Shown: in pieces, positions 31,800-43,225 of the stretch
Position numbering within the stretch: position 1 is the stretch's first letter
Layout: every line of letters starts with the position of its first letter
Assembly (NCBI GenBank): GCA_902702965.1
Contig: CACRXP010001363.1
Coordinates: forward strand, 15,935 to 79,934
From: Spirometra erinaceieuropaei
Taxonomy: Eukaryota; Platyhelminthes; Cestoda; Diphyllobothriidea; Diphyllobothriidae
DNA length: 64,000 nucleotides
Reading direction: 5' to 3'
Program-made: the position numbers and the translations under genes
Notes under the pieces: model-generated
The model's input: only the letters and a program-made list of their open reading frames with translations
Database searches by the model: none
What the model was told of the DNA's origin: nothing

Positions 31800-32240
31800 C
31801 CTGTTTGGTCTATTCCCACCCTTCGTCTGGCAAGGCTCGATTCCGGAAATGCATCATGGTAGAATGTGTGGTTTGCGATCGTCTAGGAGTGTCGTAGCCT
31901 TGATTCGTTAGTGCAACCGGTGCAGATGGGCAGTGAACTGGCCATTGTATGGCAGTGGTAGAGGGGCGCGCACCGAATCATGTTTCGGGACTCATTCGTT
32001 CCGTTGCGTCTTGGGGCTCACTCCAGGGCCTTGTAGGTAGTCGCACAGTGACGCGCAATATGGGCAGAATAGCGTTACCGTCAAAGACCCGAGGGACTGC
32101 AATGGCCATTTCCGGCTCGTTAGCCGTCATCAGCCAACTGTACCCAACCCCGAGGTGTGCAACCCCCGAGGTCCGAACTCGCGACCTGCTGGTTAGAAGT
32201 CCAACGTCCCAGCCACTGAGTCACAGTGGGCAGTGGACCG
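31800..32240 (-). mobile_element. tRNA-derived SINE-like sequence
   Basis: The minus strand of about 32163-32235 has GTGACTCAGTGGCTGGGACG (A-box-like), TTGGACTTCTAACC (anticodon-stem-like, with TCT in the loop) and GAGTTCGGACCTC (B-box-like), in the order and spacing of a tRNA. The D and T arms are imperfect, so it is not a functional tRNA. A body without coding capacity continues to about 31800. The boundaries are guesses. Confidence 0.5.
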
Positions 32241-33640
32241 ACCAGTATATGTTGACAGAACTAGCAACATAAGTCAGGACGCCTTGTACCTTTGCCAACG
32301 GGGAGCTGCTTTTATGCCATAGAATGAGGAAGGCAAGTCAGTACTGGACGTGATTTCTCGAGGTATCAGCCGCCGAATCTGGCACGATAAGGATTCTAGG
32401 AGACGCTGACATCAGTCGAGCTAACGCAAATTACATTGGAGCCGACTCAGCGCAGTGCTGTTGGTGATGGTTGATCCCCTGAGAGTATTCTCGACGACGG
32501 GTTGGGTGCTCGAAATGGTCTATTTTCTTGAAGTTGAACGGCTTCTACTTTTTCCTATTTCTTTCGAGAGCTGTTGTCCCACCGCGGGAGGCGTCTGTCG
32601 CCCCAATTCAGTCATTTTCTGCCTCATTGCAGCGGTGACCCATTAATTGGGCATGTCTGAGACTTACGTACAACCTAGGTTGAACGGACAGTCTTGGTTA
32701 AAAGTCCGGCCCTTGTATTCACTTCACAGGCTCTATGCTGAGGGGATTTTCGGGGTGAGACATCTGGGTTCCTTGTCTTTGGACAGACTTCAACGAGAGA
32801 CCGAGTCTCTGTGCATGTGGTCGCTTGTCGAAGAGCAACATTTTCTTGGCCGTAGGATGGTGGAAGTGCTTGCAATTTTGAATTGACATGGATGGCGAAA
32901 AAATTCGGTTGCCAGCGTGCTTAGCAAATGGGAGCGTGACGTCTCTGAGAGTTTGTTTGGTCCCTGACCTTTCAAACAACAGTTTCGGTTGTCCATCAAC
33001 AATGCTGGACGCTCCAACTTTGGGTTTCCAACTTGAAGTTCCCGTCTGATACTCACTGATTCGTCTACTTAGTCCATATCGAGGATTAGACCTTACGCTC
33101 TGATCTTGCAAGTGGGTACGCGAGAAACGTCTGACCAGAAGATAGACTAATTGAACTAGTAGACGGATTGGGCGATAGCCTTTGATGTCTGGTTAAGGTC
33201 CGTCCCGTTTCATTTTGGGCTTCAACATGGCAACCATCAGAAATGACGTAGGTAAATTTATGTTTGGTTGCGTTCACTTGCGCGATGACCAGAGGGAAAG
33301 GTAGAAATACAAAGATGCACGAATTTCAGACGGTTCTGTTGAACGAAACTGTATTATAACGGTCGCTCATGCGCCACATTAAAGGGCAGTCGCCTGCTTA
33401 TAGCAGCACGCCTTCACTAACAGATACTATTTTCATATTTGGCAATTTTCTAGGAGAGAATCAGCGTCCTGCTTCGAGCACCTTAAGGTCGAAGGATTTA
33501 ATCTACAGTCTAATTCGTAACTAAATTTCCCTTATTTACCAACCCGTATTAATTTGTTAGAGTCGAGTTCAGAGCGGATGCATTAAGAGGCGAACTTGAT
33601 AACTTTGCTGAAGTTAAGACCTCCTGTTTGCATCAAACTG
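32241..33640. other. Anonymous region with unassigned open frames
   Basis: Minus-strand frames of 130 codons (32719-33111) and 63 codons (33086-33277) overlap each other by 26 bases, and a + frame of 79 codons covers 32647-32886. None shows a known domain. The minus pair could be a broken protein, since 33277-33086 ends just after 33111 begins, but nothing confirms it. Confidence 0.3.
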
Positions 33641-33648
33641 CAAAATAA

Positions 33649-34391
33649 TTAACTTGCACAAGGGATATTGTGCGTGTCGATATTTCGGTGAAATCTGCTG
33701 TTGTTGCTGCGCGTGTGGTCGGATAGGTCCATGCGATGGTTGAATGTGTGTGGACAGTACAAATAATCGAGATGGATGTGGCGAGTGTATGTCAGGACTC
33801 CTGGCCGGTCGCGTTGCGGCTGATCCGCAAGTGGCCGACCTTCCCGATGCGTTAGTTGAACGTTGAGACAGGTCTTGTTCGACCTCACCCTGTTGGTGGT
33901 TGGGGCGTTGGCGGGGATTGTAGTAGTTTACAGGCGCCTAGGGCGTTCTTACCGTTAGTAGAGTTTGGGGAGGTGATAGTCGATGTCGCCGTAGTCGCGG
34001 AGTTGTGACAGGGATGATAGAGGATGGCGGGTTAAACGACACCGACTGAGGCGTCGAAGTGTCATGAGTGTGATCATCGGGGGTAGCGGTGATGTTGGTT
34101 GCTGTGGTGGGGGTTGGTTCAAGGTTTTCAATGGAGGCATGGGTGCTTGCTGCTTGCAGACCACTCTTTTGGCTTGGACAGCGGAGATTTGGCTGGCCTC
34201 GTAGACTGCTGCTCGAGTTCTCGCCGCTCATTCCAGTCTGGTCGGTCCTGGACGAGGTCCGTCCAGATCTTCGGGTTAATTTGTAACTGATTAAGAAAGG
34301 TTTTCAGGGCGTCCTTGTAGCACTGTTTTTCCTCGTCTACAAGCACCCTTATTGACATCGCCGTAGAAAATCCGCTTGGATACGCTCTCAT
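33649..34391 (-). pseudogene. Post-RT tail and zinc finger of LINE copy 1
   Basis: 34391-34128 has YKDALKTFLNQLQINPKIW and DLVQDRPDWNERRE, the conserved region just after the RT in this family. Then comes a Thr/Pro/Ser-rich linker (34231-33938). Finally YCPHTFNHRMDLSDHTRSN (about 33790-33735) is a decayed C2H2 finger, with the family's RFHRNIDTHN tail after it. Placement of fingers after the RT is the family hallmark. Confidence 0.7.
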
Positions 34392-34818
34392 CAGCCATCC
34401 TTACTCGGTGGCCGCTCTGTCGCAGCTATAGCTGTCCCTGCATGTTACAATGCTGAGAATTCCGGTCAGGTGTAAGGCGTCCGTGACCGGGATCGTAACC
34501 TGCCTCCTCCGGCGACAGCTGAAGTGAAAATGCTCGAGTTCTTGGCTTGATTGTCATAAACGGTCCATTCACCCCCTCCCCCAATAGTAAAGTTGTTAGA
34601 ACTGCCGCCCTGTGCATTTTGAGCTTTGTGTTACTTTGAACTCCATGGAGGTTTCAGACGGAGGCCTGCAGCCGACTGGAAGCTCGCATGCCTCTGGAGA
34701 TCCATGGGGCCACTTCGCTGTCAATTTTGATGTTGCGAGAGAGTGTACTGCTTGAGAAGACGAAATTTTTACAGTTGTGAGCGGCGTGCCGTTGACAGTG
34801 ATGTGAGGGATGTTTTAT

Positions 34819-35620
34819 TCAGTATCTAATGACGGCTCGGGCAGGACCACCGTTTTGTCCGTGTTGATGGCCAGCCCAAATTTTTGTACAGCCGGAGGGC
34901 AAGAGATTCATGCACCGTGGCATATCTGAACCTGCTAGGGAGCGGAGCACGCAGTCATCCGCGAAGAGTAAGTGGTGGACAGCAGTAGTGTATAGACGCG
35001 TTGGGACCTGCATGCCTCAAGTGTTGAGAAGCTGACAATGGGTGCTGATGACGATGTTGATACATTGTCGCTCATCACGGTAGGCGTCCGACAGCATGGC
35101 AGTTAATATAATACTGAAGAAAATGGACGCGAGTAAGCAGCTTTGTTTAACCTCCCTGGCCACTGCGAAGGCTTCTGAGACAGCCCATTTTCCGTGACAT
35201 GCTTGATCATCCAGTCGTGCAGCTGATGCATTATGTGTATGCGTCGCTTAAGACAGTTGGATTTATGAATGCCTTCCAGAGTCCGTAGCGATTCATCATG
35301 TCGTAGGTCTTCGTTAGGTCCACGACGGCAGTGTAGATGCGTTTCCGCCTCCCCAGGCACGTCTTACAGTGGGCAGAGAAGATCGCACCACTGGTGCCGC
35401 GATTCCTTTGGAATACACACTAACTTTTCCGGAGGATTTCGCTTTCAAAGTGAGGATTCAGGCGGTTAAGGAGGACGCGGGAGAATGTTTTACTGTTGTG
35501 TTGAGGAGGGGACTGTCTTGATGTTTGCGTCAGAGTTGCCGGTTCCATATCCGCTTTTAGGGATGGACAATTGTCGCGCCCTCGAAATTCAAGGAAACTT
35601 GCCCATGGCACCACATCTCC
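34819..35620 (-). pseudogene. Reverse transcriptase remnants of LINE copy 1
   Basis: Recognisable minus-strand pieces are LNPHFESEI and CGFR-like fingers (about 35470-35420), VDL/LTK-type motif A near 35340-35310 (seen as GPNEDLRHDESLRTLEGI in a shifted frame), MHQLHDWMIKHVTENGLS (about 35240-35180), and motif C in TTAVHHLLFADDCVLRSLAGSD (about 34990-34930) with FADD intact. The post-motif-C helix CTKIWAGHQHGQNGG is shifted and decayed. Multiple frameshifts make the RT dead. Confidence 0.75.
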
Positions 35621-36314
35621 TAGAACGCTGTTGCAAGATTGTCCATCAACCGAGGGCCGCCGAGATCGCCGACTTCAACCGGCATTGCGTTGGATCCGGG
35701 TGTTTTCACGTTGGGCATCTGGCACAGGCCCTGATGATTTCTGGATTTATTTCAAGGATTTATTCTGCCTTGTTGGCCAATCAGACGTCTTGCATCTTTC
35801 CCAGCCGTTTTTTCACCTGGAGAGGACATCTGAAGAAGACCACACTGTTAGCGTCAGTTCTACGTTTGACGTAAGCTTTTTGCATTTCGTTCGGCTTGGC
35901 CGGCGGACTGCGGATTGAAGGGCGCTTTTAGGTTATCTTCTCTGGCGTCGAAGGCGGAAAGTGTTGGTTAGGTGAAGATGGTGTTCCGCCCAGATCCGCA
36001 GGAGGAGGGGGCCGTGGTCGTTGCATCCACCAATTCCGTGGGGATCCGCTACTTCCCTCCAGGCAGTGTGGTTTGTCCCAACAGACTGCGGATCTCTTTG
36101 TCATTGTCATCAAACCAATCCTGGTGATGACAGCCTGTGTGACCGGGAACATGCAGGGTGGTGGAATAAATGGAAATCCGCAGACGGTTCCACTGTGTCT
36201 CTGTGGCGGATTTGCCTCCCAGAGTCCGCAGTTCTTACGGGCGCCGAGCCACTTGATTAATGAAATCTAAGCGGACAAGTTTTAAGAGGAGTAGTTGACT
36301 TATCTAGTGATCGG

Positions 36315-36824
36315 TTACTTTACGGTATCCTGCAAGGTCTCAGTCGAAGTCTCATTTTGGGGTTGAATAGGCGATGAGTAGCCTAGTCGTTGGAGATGCT
36401 TATCGGTTTGGTCACCGGCACATTCTGTTGATTTCGTCCTCGGACGAAACCGTAGTACAGCAGCGGCCAGTGGCGAGATTGAAGTTGCCTTCTCTCGCGT
36501 CTGAAGGCAGAAGCTTTTGGTCAGGAGGAGGATGGGGAGGCCGTTATTCTTGCAGTCGCCGATTCGATGCGGAAGCATTAAGCGCCACCAGGCAGCGTAG
36601 TCTGTCCCGACTCGGCCATTGAAGTAACCAAGGACAACCAACTGGCCATCTTGGCCACAGACGTCAGGACTTACAGGTCCTCGTAGCTTTTGTTTTTCAA
36701 CTCGTCTGGGCTGTTCACTGAGAACGTAGGCGCTGATGACTGTGGTGGTGGCGAATCGTGCACCCTGAAGAGGCAGACACAGCGACCTGATCCGGTTATT
36801 GACGCCCTGCGGTATAGGTGGCAA
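36315..36824 (-). pseudogene. AP endonuclease domain of LINE copy 1
   Basis: This 169-codon frame has PPIPQGVNNRIRSLCLPL, TTTVISAYV and LVVLGYFNGRVGTDYAAW. The last corresponds to the L-G-D-F-N-A-R-V-G motif of LINE apurinic-type endonucleases, which nick target DNA. The catalytic D of G-D-F-N is replaced by Y (GYFN), so the enzyme would be inactive. NGLPILLLTKSFCLQTREKA follows as expected. The N-terminal start of the domain, above 36824, is scrambled. Confidence 0.8.
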
Positions 36825-36966
36825 TCATCCTACTTTGCCGTCCAGATACGGAACGGGAAGGTCATTGCGCTTGTTGATTGTCTGAGGACCGGAAAACCAT
36901 CACTCGGGCAGTTTGCGGCTCACGCGGTTGTCACCTCGAACAAGAATTTCTGCTTCGTCAAACTTA

Positions 36967-37090
36967 CAGTAGATGTGCTAACTTATGAAATGTCAACCAA
37001 AATTTCGAAATGGGTTCTCGTTTCGAAAAGATAAATTAAGTAGTGTTGTAAACCTGATCATGATTCAGCAGAAATCTATAATGATTCGAT
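36967..37090 (+). mobile_element. Left half of a Tc1-type MITE
   Basis: It starts CAGTAGATGTGCTAAC after a TA (36965-36966). It then follows the family's left arm: GAAATGTCAACCAAAATTTC, TTTCGAAAAGATAAATTAAG, TGTTGTAAACCTGATCAT and TATAATGATTC. Similarity fades after about 37090 and no right terminus is found. It sits between LINE copy 1 and its probable 5' leader. Confidence 0.75.
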
Positions 37091-37224
37091 TGAGGATCCG
37101 AAACTTCAGGCGAATAAAGCTCTTGTTCCAACGATCATATATCCTTCTGCGCGACTACTTCCTGCAATTCACCTCTTCGCTTCTATTAAAAACTTATGAG
37201 ACTGCCTTTCTTCTTTCCGTAGGA

Positions 37225-37450
37225 CAGTTTCTAGTGATAGGGAGAAAGAGGAGTGAGAATAGGGGCATAAGTACCGGGCGTGGGAATACGCAACCCTGGA
37301 TGCTCTCATCTAGTTTAGTTCGCCTACTGAGGCCGGTATCAGGGTGTGGTCATTGTGTAGAGCCTACCTTCGGGGAGCCCCAGATGGAAGTTAGGTGTCA
37401 TTCGGGAATTGTGTGATGTAGCGACCACGTGCACGAGGGAAATGGTGTGA
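37225..37450 (-). repeat. Probable 5' leader segment of the zinc-finger LINE, copy 1
   Basis: This is similar to 41745-41990. Shared in order are GAGAATRGG, CAACCCTGG/AAACCCTGG, CTCTCATCTAGTTTAGT against CTCTTACCTGGTTAAGT, GGCCGGTATC-like, TGTGTAGAGCC against CTAGACAGAGCC, and CTACACGAG/GTGCACGAG. Both copies lie on the 5' (high-coordinate) side of a minus-strand LINE copy, hence the call. Confidence 0.5.
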
Positions 37451-37861
37451 CATACCGCACATACACAGTTTGCTCCTTGACACATCTGCACCTCCCTCAA
37501 ATGTAAGGGTTGGCCGCTGACTAACGTTTCGCTCATTCACCCGATGGGTTTTGTTTCTCAAGTTTTAATCACTGCGACTGCATGTGTGCGATACTGAGAT
37601 TCCAATATTCGTTGTATGCTTTCGCTATTTCCTCAAGCCACCAAGCCTCGCGTGTGGTTTCAGCCTAATTGCATAACAACATCAATTTCATTCTTTTGAC
37701 TTTGCCACCGTCTCTTCTTTCGAATTTATGTTCGCCAACACGTTGGTGGATTTCCGAGGCGAGGGTTAAGTCTGCCTGCGGCCTCCCCAACAGTCAGTCA
37801 ACCTTTTAACTCAAGAAAACCACTAAAATCGTTTGATGCAGTTGTGAAAAACTCAGCGATC

Positions 37862-37942
37862 TCTGTGGGATTCGAACTCACGACAGCAATGGCAAGGCTT
37901 AAGTACAGCCAACGTTCTAAACACTTGGGCTACGAGAACCCA
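37862..37942 (-). mobile_element. tRNA-like SINE head, class II type
   Basis: The minus strand reads GGGTTCTCGTAGCCCAAGTG (A-box region), TTAGAACGTTGGC, then a long middle segment as in Leu/Ser-type tRNAs, and GTGAGTTCGAATCCCAC (a near-perfect B box) before CAGAGA. Stems are imperfect and the acceptor arms pair only partly. A SINE head or tRNA pseudogene is therefore likelier than a working tRNA. Confidence 0.5.
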
Positions 37943-38829
37943 CCGGGAGTCGTGAATGCCGCCACATTTGAGTCAAGTCACCCTCCAAGAGCTACTTAAG
38001 TTTGCGAATTCGACCGGCTCACCTATTTCATTTTTATGTAAATCAAATGGCGCCCGTCTGCTTCATGGATTTTGTCCCTTGGTCATGCCCAGGACGTGGG
38101 GTTTTTATTATGATTAAGGTTAGGGCTCGGTGTTATCTTTTGTGTCAAGGTTACGTTTTGATTTAATCGTTAATTTTGGCGTTAAATTAGCATTATACAC
38201 AGGACCATCTTTACATGTTTGCTCTTTTAGTTTAGGGTCTGGGATTCAGTTGGGTTTCAGAATTTCGTAAGTGCATGTTTATATAAATAATAATAACGGT
38301 TATCGTTGACGACAGAATCTGGCTCGTGCCTTATGCTTGGAGTTTACCGGTTGGTGTGCTATGGTTAATATTTTGATAGTGTGGTCATACTTACGGTTAG
38401 GCCTTATAGTCTCGTTTGGATCTTACGTGTTATTCTTAGTTATAGGGTTTGTTTGCAGGTGTGTTTAGCTATACGGAGTGGCTGGCATCATTCTAAAACG
38501 GTTACATTGGTTCCACATGTTTCCCTATAATTACATGCGTGTGCCCACTGCTTACCGCCTAAGCTTGATGGAGTGACATAGTCATAAGCAGTTCGGGTTC
38601 GTCTTACGCAGAGTGCCTTACTGTTTGTCATCATTGGCTTGCAGACTGCCACACCATTTATTCGCAACTTCCCATAAGTCTACTCGAGCATGCAAGCCCT
38701 ATGACTGTATTACGACAGCTTAGTCTGCCCATCCAATTCGTAAACTTTATATTCGCATTACCCGTATTATTTTTTCATTCGTGGTTACATGCAGCAGAGG
38801 AACAACACAGAGAAAAGAGCCGAAAAGCA
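37943..38829. other. Anonymous AT-rich spacer
   Basis: I see no gene. Words such as AAGGTTAGGGCTCGG (38115-38135) recall the degenerate TTAGGG-like tract at 58284. CGTTGACGACAGAATC at 38305 resembles CGTTGACAACAGAATC at 50717 inside a short MITE. Confidence 0.35.
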
Positions 38830-41700
38830 CACTTCCTACTTAGGTGAGAGGTACCGGAGATAGGGAATGTTGGAAGGAGGCATGCGTGGTGCATGTGTTG
38901 ATAGGGGATTGTGTGATGATGAGGTCGTATCTGCGGTGATCCACCGCAGATTTTCCTGAAGACACGCGACCGATTAGGCCTATACGATGAGTGAATGTGT
39001 GTATGCAGTGCGAGAAGTAGAGGCGGGTGAGACAGTCGTATGTTAGGGCTCCGGGCACTGGTTCAGCAGCCACGATATGATGGACTCATAGGTGTCCGAC
39101 CAGGCCGAGGCGTGAGATGTACGTACGATCGCAATGAGGACTGGTTGGAATCGATTCCCGTTTGCAGGTAATGCTCGCAATGATGGTGAAGGAAGTAGCT
39201 GATGGTACGTCGAGTGCCGTCTCATCGGTGATGGGAGCGAGATAGGGGGTTGCGTTGATCGCTGTGGACGATGAAGGGATTGGGACGAGGATGATGATGC
39301 CGGTGCTCGAGGGCGGCGGGCACCAATAGCGTGATCAACAGTAATGGGTGGTTGTCGTCGTGGGGTTTGTGGCAGGCATGACAACAGGAGTGATGGTGGA
39401 AGGATAAGTTTATGTTGATGGACTGTTATTGCATAACGTTCAAAGAGGCCGTGGAATGTGTGTTGACAGCGAGGGCATATTACAGGCGGTTGACTGTTAA
39501 CGTCGTGGATCCGGAGCGCTTCGGACCCGCCAGCTGCCCTTTAGACTTTGGCTGCAGCAGTTCGGTTTTTTATAGATAGCAGCGCCAGTCTTCACTTCTC
39601 TTCTCCAGCCCGGTAAATTCTGTGCGAGGTTTTCGCAGGTCTACTGGTTGATATGCGATCGTTTCAGAGAGCTCTTCAGAGTGTATTTGTAACATTGTTT
39701 TTGTACCCCTGGCCGGCGTGCACTCGTAGCGAAATCTCCTTAGAAGAGTCGTTTGGGTAATTACGCATCTTCCATCCTCACCGGGCGGCCACTCCATTGC
39801 AGATGCAGTCTCCTCAGTGTGGCATGGATGTTGAGAATTCTGGTCCGTTCGAGGACATCGGTGTCCAGCATTCGATTCTGCCATCTCAATTTCAGTGTTC
39901 GGCGATGGCAGTTTTGATGAAAGTGATTCAGCTTCCTAGCTTGATAAAAATATACGTTCCAGTCTTTCGCTCCGTGTAGAAATTTCATCAAGACTGCGGT
40001 CTCGTACATCCTCAACTTGATGTTTATCTAGAGGCCGTGACGATTCCATACGGGGGATTGCAGCTGATCAAAGGGCTGGTTGGCTTTGGGGTGCCGATGG
40101 GAAACCTCGCCGTTGAATTAAGTGCTGCGTGAGCACATGGTTTCTAGATAAGCGAAATTGTCAGTGCATTTAATTTGGCTCCTGTTGACAGTGATTCGAG
40201 GAGTACTGTATTTAATGTTTGACTATGGCTGGTGCATGACCACCGTTTTTTTCTGTATTGACATCTAGCCCGAATTTTGCTCAACCGGCGGCGAAGAGGC
40301 CAATGATTCGTTAATTCTCGAAGAGCAGGTAGTGGACTCTTGTCATAGATAGCCGCGTTGGGACCTGCACGCGCCTGTTAGGGGAAAAATGTCCTTCACT
40401 TCTATAGGCAATGTATATCCCAAGGCGCTCTTCAAGGCAGGCGTCCATCAGCATGGTAGAGAACATGAGGCTAAAGAGTGTTGGCGTGAGTACGTAGCCC
40501 TACTTCATTCCGCTGGTTACTTCAAATGCTTCAGGGACGGCCCTACTCTCCACGACGTACTTCGTCATTCCGTCGGGGAACTGGCGCATTATGTTCCAAT
40601 TTCTGTATGATTTTTATATGATTTTCCACAGTTCTCTATGATTCCACGCTTCGAGAATTTTTGTCAAGTCCCGAAGGTGATGTAGAGGGGAACCTGAGTT
40701 TGCTGACAGGCGGCGAATATTATGTCGGTTGCTCCAAAGTGACAGCGAGAACTACGGTGGTTTTCCGGGAGAAGTGCTTGTTATAGATAGCCACTGTGAC
40801 GGTTTAAGAGGATGCAAGCGAAGGTCTTTCCGACGATATTGGGCAGGAAGATTCCTATGTGGTTATCAAAGAGTTCCCGGATCCCATTACGTTTGTAGGG
40901 ATGGTGAATTGATGCATTCTTGAAATCCTGTGGAATTAGTCTATGGTTCAATGTCCCCTGGAATAGCGTCGTGAGTTTATGAATGAACTGGGAGTCAGCA
41001 TGCTTATAGACTTCTGTCGGTGTCGCGTCAGATCTAAATGTCTTTCCGCTGGACATTTGGCGTACGGCGCGGATGTTTTATGGAAGGAAAGACGGGCGAT
41101 CAAGGTCTATAATGATTTCCAAATGAGGAAACCGATCAATGACAGCGTTCGACATTGCAAAGAGGTTGGTATGGACACATCTAAAGGGACCGGTGCTCCC
41201 GAAACTGCTACTTCTCGGCTAGAATCGTTGTTCGGTTGGTGTTGAAAAGCGAAAGGGTTCCTCCAGCTGCGGAACCGTAGATGGCCTTTATCGCTGAAAA
41301 TAAGTTCTTTGATTTATTGTGGTCCTCGTACCCGGCCTTGCGAACCATCTAGGCATGCCAAATTACTCGCAACCACTGTTGAATAAGGCGGCGAAAACGG
41401 CAGACGGCCACTTTGTTAGTATCAGTCGTCAGTCACTGAAGATTCTATTCGGCCTGCTCTTTTCACTAAGCAAGTTTTTGATGGCTGCGTCATTTGGGTG
41501 CCGACGACGCGCGCGTCCGATGACGCCCAGGACGGTCTAGTGCAGGGAATCCCGCAGTTGTCAATATTGAGTCTCCACGGAGGCGTTTTCATCTGGAACT
41601 CACAGGTTTTCAAGTCGCTGGGTCAGTTGATTGCAGAAATGGAGGTGACGAACATGGCGAATCCAACCAGTCAGTATTTAACTAACCTGGTGGTTGCCTG
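38830..41700 (-). mobile_element. EN/RT LINE with zinc fingers, copy 2 (5'-truncated)
   Basis: Minus strand. The 5' part starts in the EN-RT linker (41640-41300, with DENASVETQY and LRDS...VLGVIGRARRRHPND in shifting frames). The RT fingers follow at 41056-40781 (ATPTEVYKHADSQFIHKLTT, LFQGTLNHRLIPQDFKNASI, YKRNG). Later RT is decayed. The conserved C-terminal helix is at 40015-39761 (RRTLKLRWQNRMLDTDVLER, LHLQWSGRPVRMEDA). Zinc-finger coding lies at 39384-38840, including a HCIHTFTHRIGLIG finger. No endonuclease is present. It is heavily frameshifted and dead. Confidence 0.8.
38840..39384 (-). pseudogene. Zinc-finger end of LINE copy 2
   Basis: The frame 39073-38840 contains AEPVPGALTYDCLTRLYFSH, then CIHTFTHRIGLIGRVSSGK. 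This is the family's last C2H2 module with the histidine pair damaged. The upstream frame (39384-39043) is Ser/Pro/Arg-rich, and its end (TSHASAWSDTYESIISWLLN) is a frame-shifted reading of the preceding finger. Confidence 0.65.
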
Positions 41701-41744
41701 CATTGTGGCCGCCTGAAATTTTGAATTCGAATCTTTATCTTAGG

Positions 41745-41990
41745 AAGGTGGGAGGGAAGGAATTGGGGAATTGAGAGAGGAGGGACGGGAATGAGAATGG
41801 GATTGCCGGCTGTACGGATATCAAACCCTGGGCACTCTTACCTGGTTAAGTCCGTCGGTCGGGGATGTTGCGGCTAGACAGAGCCCCGCACAGAGGAGCC
41901 ACATGTGAAAATGTGGTGCCAGGTAATGGACTTTAGGCGCAGTTACTACCTACACGAGATATATGATACGATATACTACGAGCCTCACGT
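41745..41990 (-). repeat. Probable 5' leader segment of the zinc-finger LINE, copy 2
   Basis: Diverged copy of 37225-37450 in the same orientation, lying just beyond the 5' limit of LINE copy 2. If this is the element's leader, copy 2 lost its endonuclease by internal deletion rather than by simple 5' truncation. Confidence 0.5.
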
Positions 41991-43192
41991 ATAAACAAAA
42001 CTGGACATTTGTAGACTCCTTCTATCTGTACTAGGTACCTATTGCACCTACTTTCCCTTCTTAACAGTTCATGGATATTTATTTCTTTTGTAACATCCTC
42101 ATTCATCTCAATAAATGTTGTTGATGGCTAACTGTTCGAGAATGCGCCCCTGCCCGCAACCGGTTTAGACATAGAGAAGTTAGGAAGTCAGAATCACGTA
42201 CAATATTGCAAAAATTTTGTTAATACTTTGAGATTGCACAATTCGCTCGTTGGGTGTTTGCTAATGTTCATCGTTCAGCCATATGATAAACAGTTAAACA
42301 ATAAGAAAGGACACCTTGCCTCTACTACTGCTGTGAAGGTTCTTACTTTCCATTTGCTGTGTACTGTGTTTTGGCGTTCTCATTAACTTTCTTGCTGTGG
42401 TGAAGTCAAGCAGCTGTTTTACCCGCTCTTCTCAAGTACCATAAGCACTTTCACTTTAGAACTGGTTTTTATGAGTCTTCCCATCTTGTTGTTCATTATT
42501 ATAGCCATGCGCCTTCCACGTATTTCAGTGGGAAGTCATCTGTTGTTAGGTTTTCACTTTGCCCTAAAACACTATTTTGAGTGCTGGACCTAAAATGCTT
42601 CGTGTAATATTTGAGGACGGTTTCCTCCTCCACCTGAGTGGTTACCGTTTAGCCAATTAGTGAAAAGTGTACGGAGCCCATTAGCGGACACTATGTCCAA
42701 CCATGGTCCGTTCGTTCTCATGTGTCGTAGGAGGTTTAGTGCCAGTCATCTACAAGCTTTATTGCAGCCAAGCCTGCAAACTGTCATGTGCGACCTTGAG
42801 AAGTTTGGATCGTCTGAAATATAAACTCACCGCTTTGCCGCGCAAAAGGGATATTCAAGTAGCTGGCAAGTTGACATTTCACTATTTTCACTTGCAGAAG
42901 ACTGTTTCTAATTTTTTTAACGATTATGATTGCGACTCGGTTTTTCTTTATCTACCTAAATGGGATACACATCAGAGTGCTGCGCAACAGAACGCATATT
43001 CGCGTTAGCGCATTATCGCTGCACGTCGCTGACGCGAAAGCGTTTCGAACAGCACATAAATTGTCAAGTTACTGCTTGTATTATGAACACTACTTTGTGT
43101 TCGGCACATCCTCAGGCTCCCGAGATGGACAGTGAAATTTCAAAAGACTTACCCAATTTTACAACTAATGAGAATGTCTTACTTCTCCTTCA
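41991..43192 (+). other. Upstream region of the glycerol kinase gene
   Basis: Mostly AT-rich, with no recognised gene. A 101-codon frame (42703-43008) and two overlapping frames (to 43250) show no domain. The region should hold the glycerol kinase promoter or upstream exons. I find no clear core promoter motif. A polypyrimidine/AG acceptor (CTTCTCCTTCAG, ending at 43193) precedes the first coding exon by 32 bases. Confidence 0.4.
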
Positions 43193-43225
43193 GCTTCTTG
43201 TCTCGAAAATCCACTGGGTACAAAC

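Larger units (their letters stand above)
33649..36960 (-). mobile_element. EN/RT LINE with C-terminal zinc fingers, copy 1
   Basis: This is the longest copy of a non-LTR retrotransposon on the minus strand (5' near 36960, 3' near 33650). In order it carries an AP-type endonuclease (36830-36315), a linker (36150-35900), an RT (35620-34819), the post-RT tail (34391-34128), a Thr/Pro-rich stretch (34231-33938) and a C2H2 finger (about 33800-33700). Every part is interrupted by frame changes. The RT style suits RTE-like elements, but the clade call is tentative. I recall this protein architecture from diphyllobothriidean tapeworm genomes. Confidence 0.8.

Noticed and set aside
34089..34290. Two + strand frames opposite LINE copy 1
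   Set aside because: Antisense shadows of the post-RT and linker region; no domain.
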